A program made the translations under genes and the position numbers. From Mogibacterium sp. (lineage in GTDB: Bacteria > Bacillota > Clostridia > Peptostreptococcales > Anaerovoracaceae): a stretch of DNA of 64,000 nucleotides. Shown piece by piece: positions 63,873-64,000 of this stretch (its first letter is position 1; the number at the start of each line of letters is the position of its first letter). The notes beneath the pieces are model-generated. The model was not told the DNA's origin. It did not search any database and saw only the letters and a list, made by a program, of their open reading frames with translations. Where the stretch lies: NCBI GenBank assembly GCA_017433975.1, contig JAFRGD010000017.1, positions 124,001-188,000 on the forward strand, written 5' to 3'.

Positions 63873-64000
63873 ATGCTTTGGAACGCAAAAAATGAGTCCA
63901 TCCGGGTCAACGGAGCGGACTTCGACTATATCACCTTCGGGACCGGGACCGAGCCGCTCATCATGCTCCCGGGCGTGGGAGACGGCTTTCAGACAGCCAA
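63873..64000 (+). CDS. Alpha/beta hydrolase, 3'-truncated by the window end
   Basis: Only the first 42 codons are present. AAAGGAGGTG lies eight bases before the ATG. FDYITFGTGTEPLIMLPGVGDG is the beta-strand and oxyanion-loop opening of an alpha/beta hydrolase. It follows the double flavodoxin gene by 53 bases. No catalytic residue is visible yet. Confidence 0.7.
   Translation, partial: MLWNAKNESIRVNGADFDYITFGTGTEPLIMLPGVGDGFQTA

Overview
The window is a dense, GC-rich bacterial chromosome segment of about 60 genes, most of them housekeeping. Gene families and signals point to a strictly anaerobic, fermentative member of the Clostridia (Bacillota). These include an electron-bifurcating NfnAB transhydrogenase, butyrate kinase, an FmdE-like protein, a DUF1858 redox protein, a single-chain clostridial-type PurL, AddB, YycJ-like MBL protein, RlmH, a CsoR-family sensor, a Firmicutes-type prfB frameshift and strong AGGAGG ribosome binding sites. 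Family or genus cannot be settled from the sequence alone. TTG and GTG starts occur (oppB, the CNNM gene, the HAD gene, coaBC). I found no phage, transposase, CRISPR array or rRNA.

Layout. 1-7.9 kb: a purine operon purC(partial)-purE-purM-purN-purD-purL ending in a terminator. 8-12.4 kb: AGCS symporter, sugar-transfer ATP-grasp protein, MATE exporter and YbaK deacylase. 12.4-15.9 kb: an M28 peptidase lipoprotein and an ECF transporter S component, divergent from a MocR/GntR regulator that lacks the usual PLP lysine. 16-21.1 kb: birA, surE and two B3/B4 editing-domain paralogues flanking an OFA transporter, a His-rich CsoR-family sensor and yhbY. 21.2-24.8 kb: rmuC, a nitroreductase broken by one in-frame stop, a lipase and an FmdE-like protein. 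24.9-31.1 kb: a complete oligopeptide ABC operon oppBCDF-oppA. 31.2-38.9 kb: tRNA-Arg, HD hydrolase, CNNM protein, secA, a DUF2628 protein, prfB and a HAD phosphatase. 38.9-44.5 kb: addB (no addA nearby), MBL hydrolase, rlmH and an alpha/beta hydrolase. 44.5-45.1 kb: a gene-free stretch full of repeats and hairpins. 45.1-49.2 kb (minus strand): a NifX-SlyD fusion with a His/Cys-rich linker, then nfnA-nfnB, and an HpcH/HpaI aldolase. 49.3-55.1 kb: a zinc-ribbon membrane protein, coaBC (minus), purA-alr-ung and a GNAT gene. 55.2-59.5 kb: a GNAT gene and a DUF2156 gene carrying an in-frame TAG, a DUF1858 protein, a papain-like protein, a 21-bp tandem repeat and butyrate kinase. 59.6-64 kb: tRNA-Ala, a 440-bp gene-free stretch, a large secreted/membrane lipase-like protein, a double flavodoxin-like protein and a truncated hydrolase.

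The genes support purine synthesis (purCEMNDL, purA), peptide and amino-acid uptake (opp, AGCS), fermentation redox balance (nfnAB, buk), cofactor supply (coaBC, birA, a possible B6 transporter), translation quality control (YbaK, two B3/B4 proteins, prfB) and DNA maintenance (rmuC, addB, ung). The less ordinary signals are the NifX-SlyD fusion beside nfnAB, the MocR regulator without its PLP lysine, two genes each broken by a single in-frame stop, the same palindrome TACAAT-NN-ATTGTA in two divergent promoter regions, and the repeat-rich gap at 44.6-45.0 kb.
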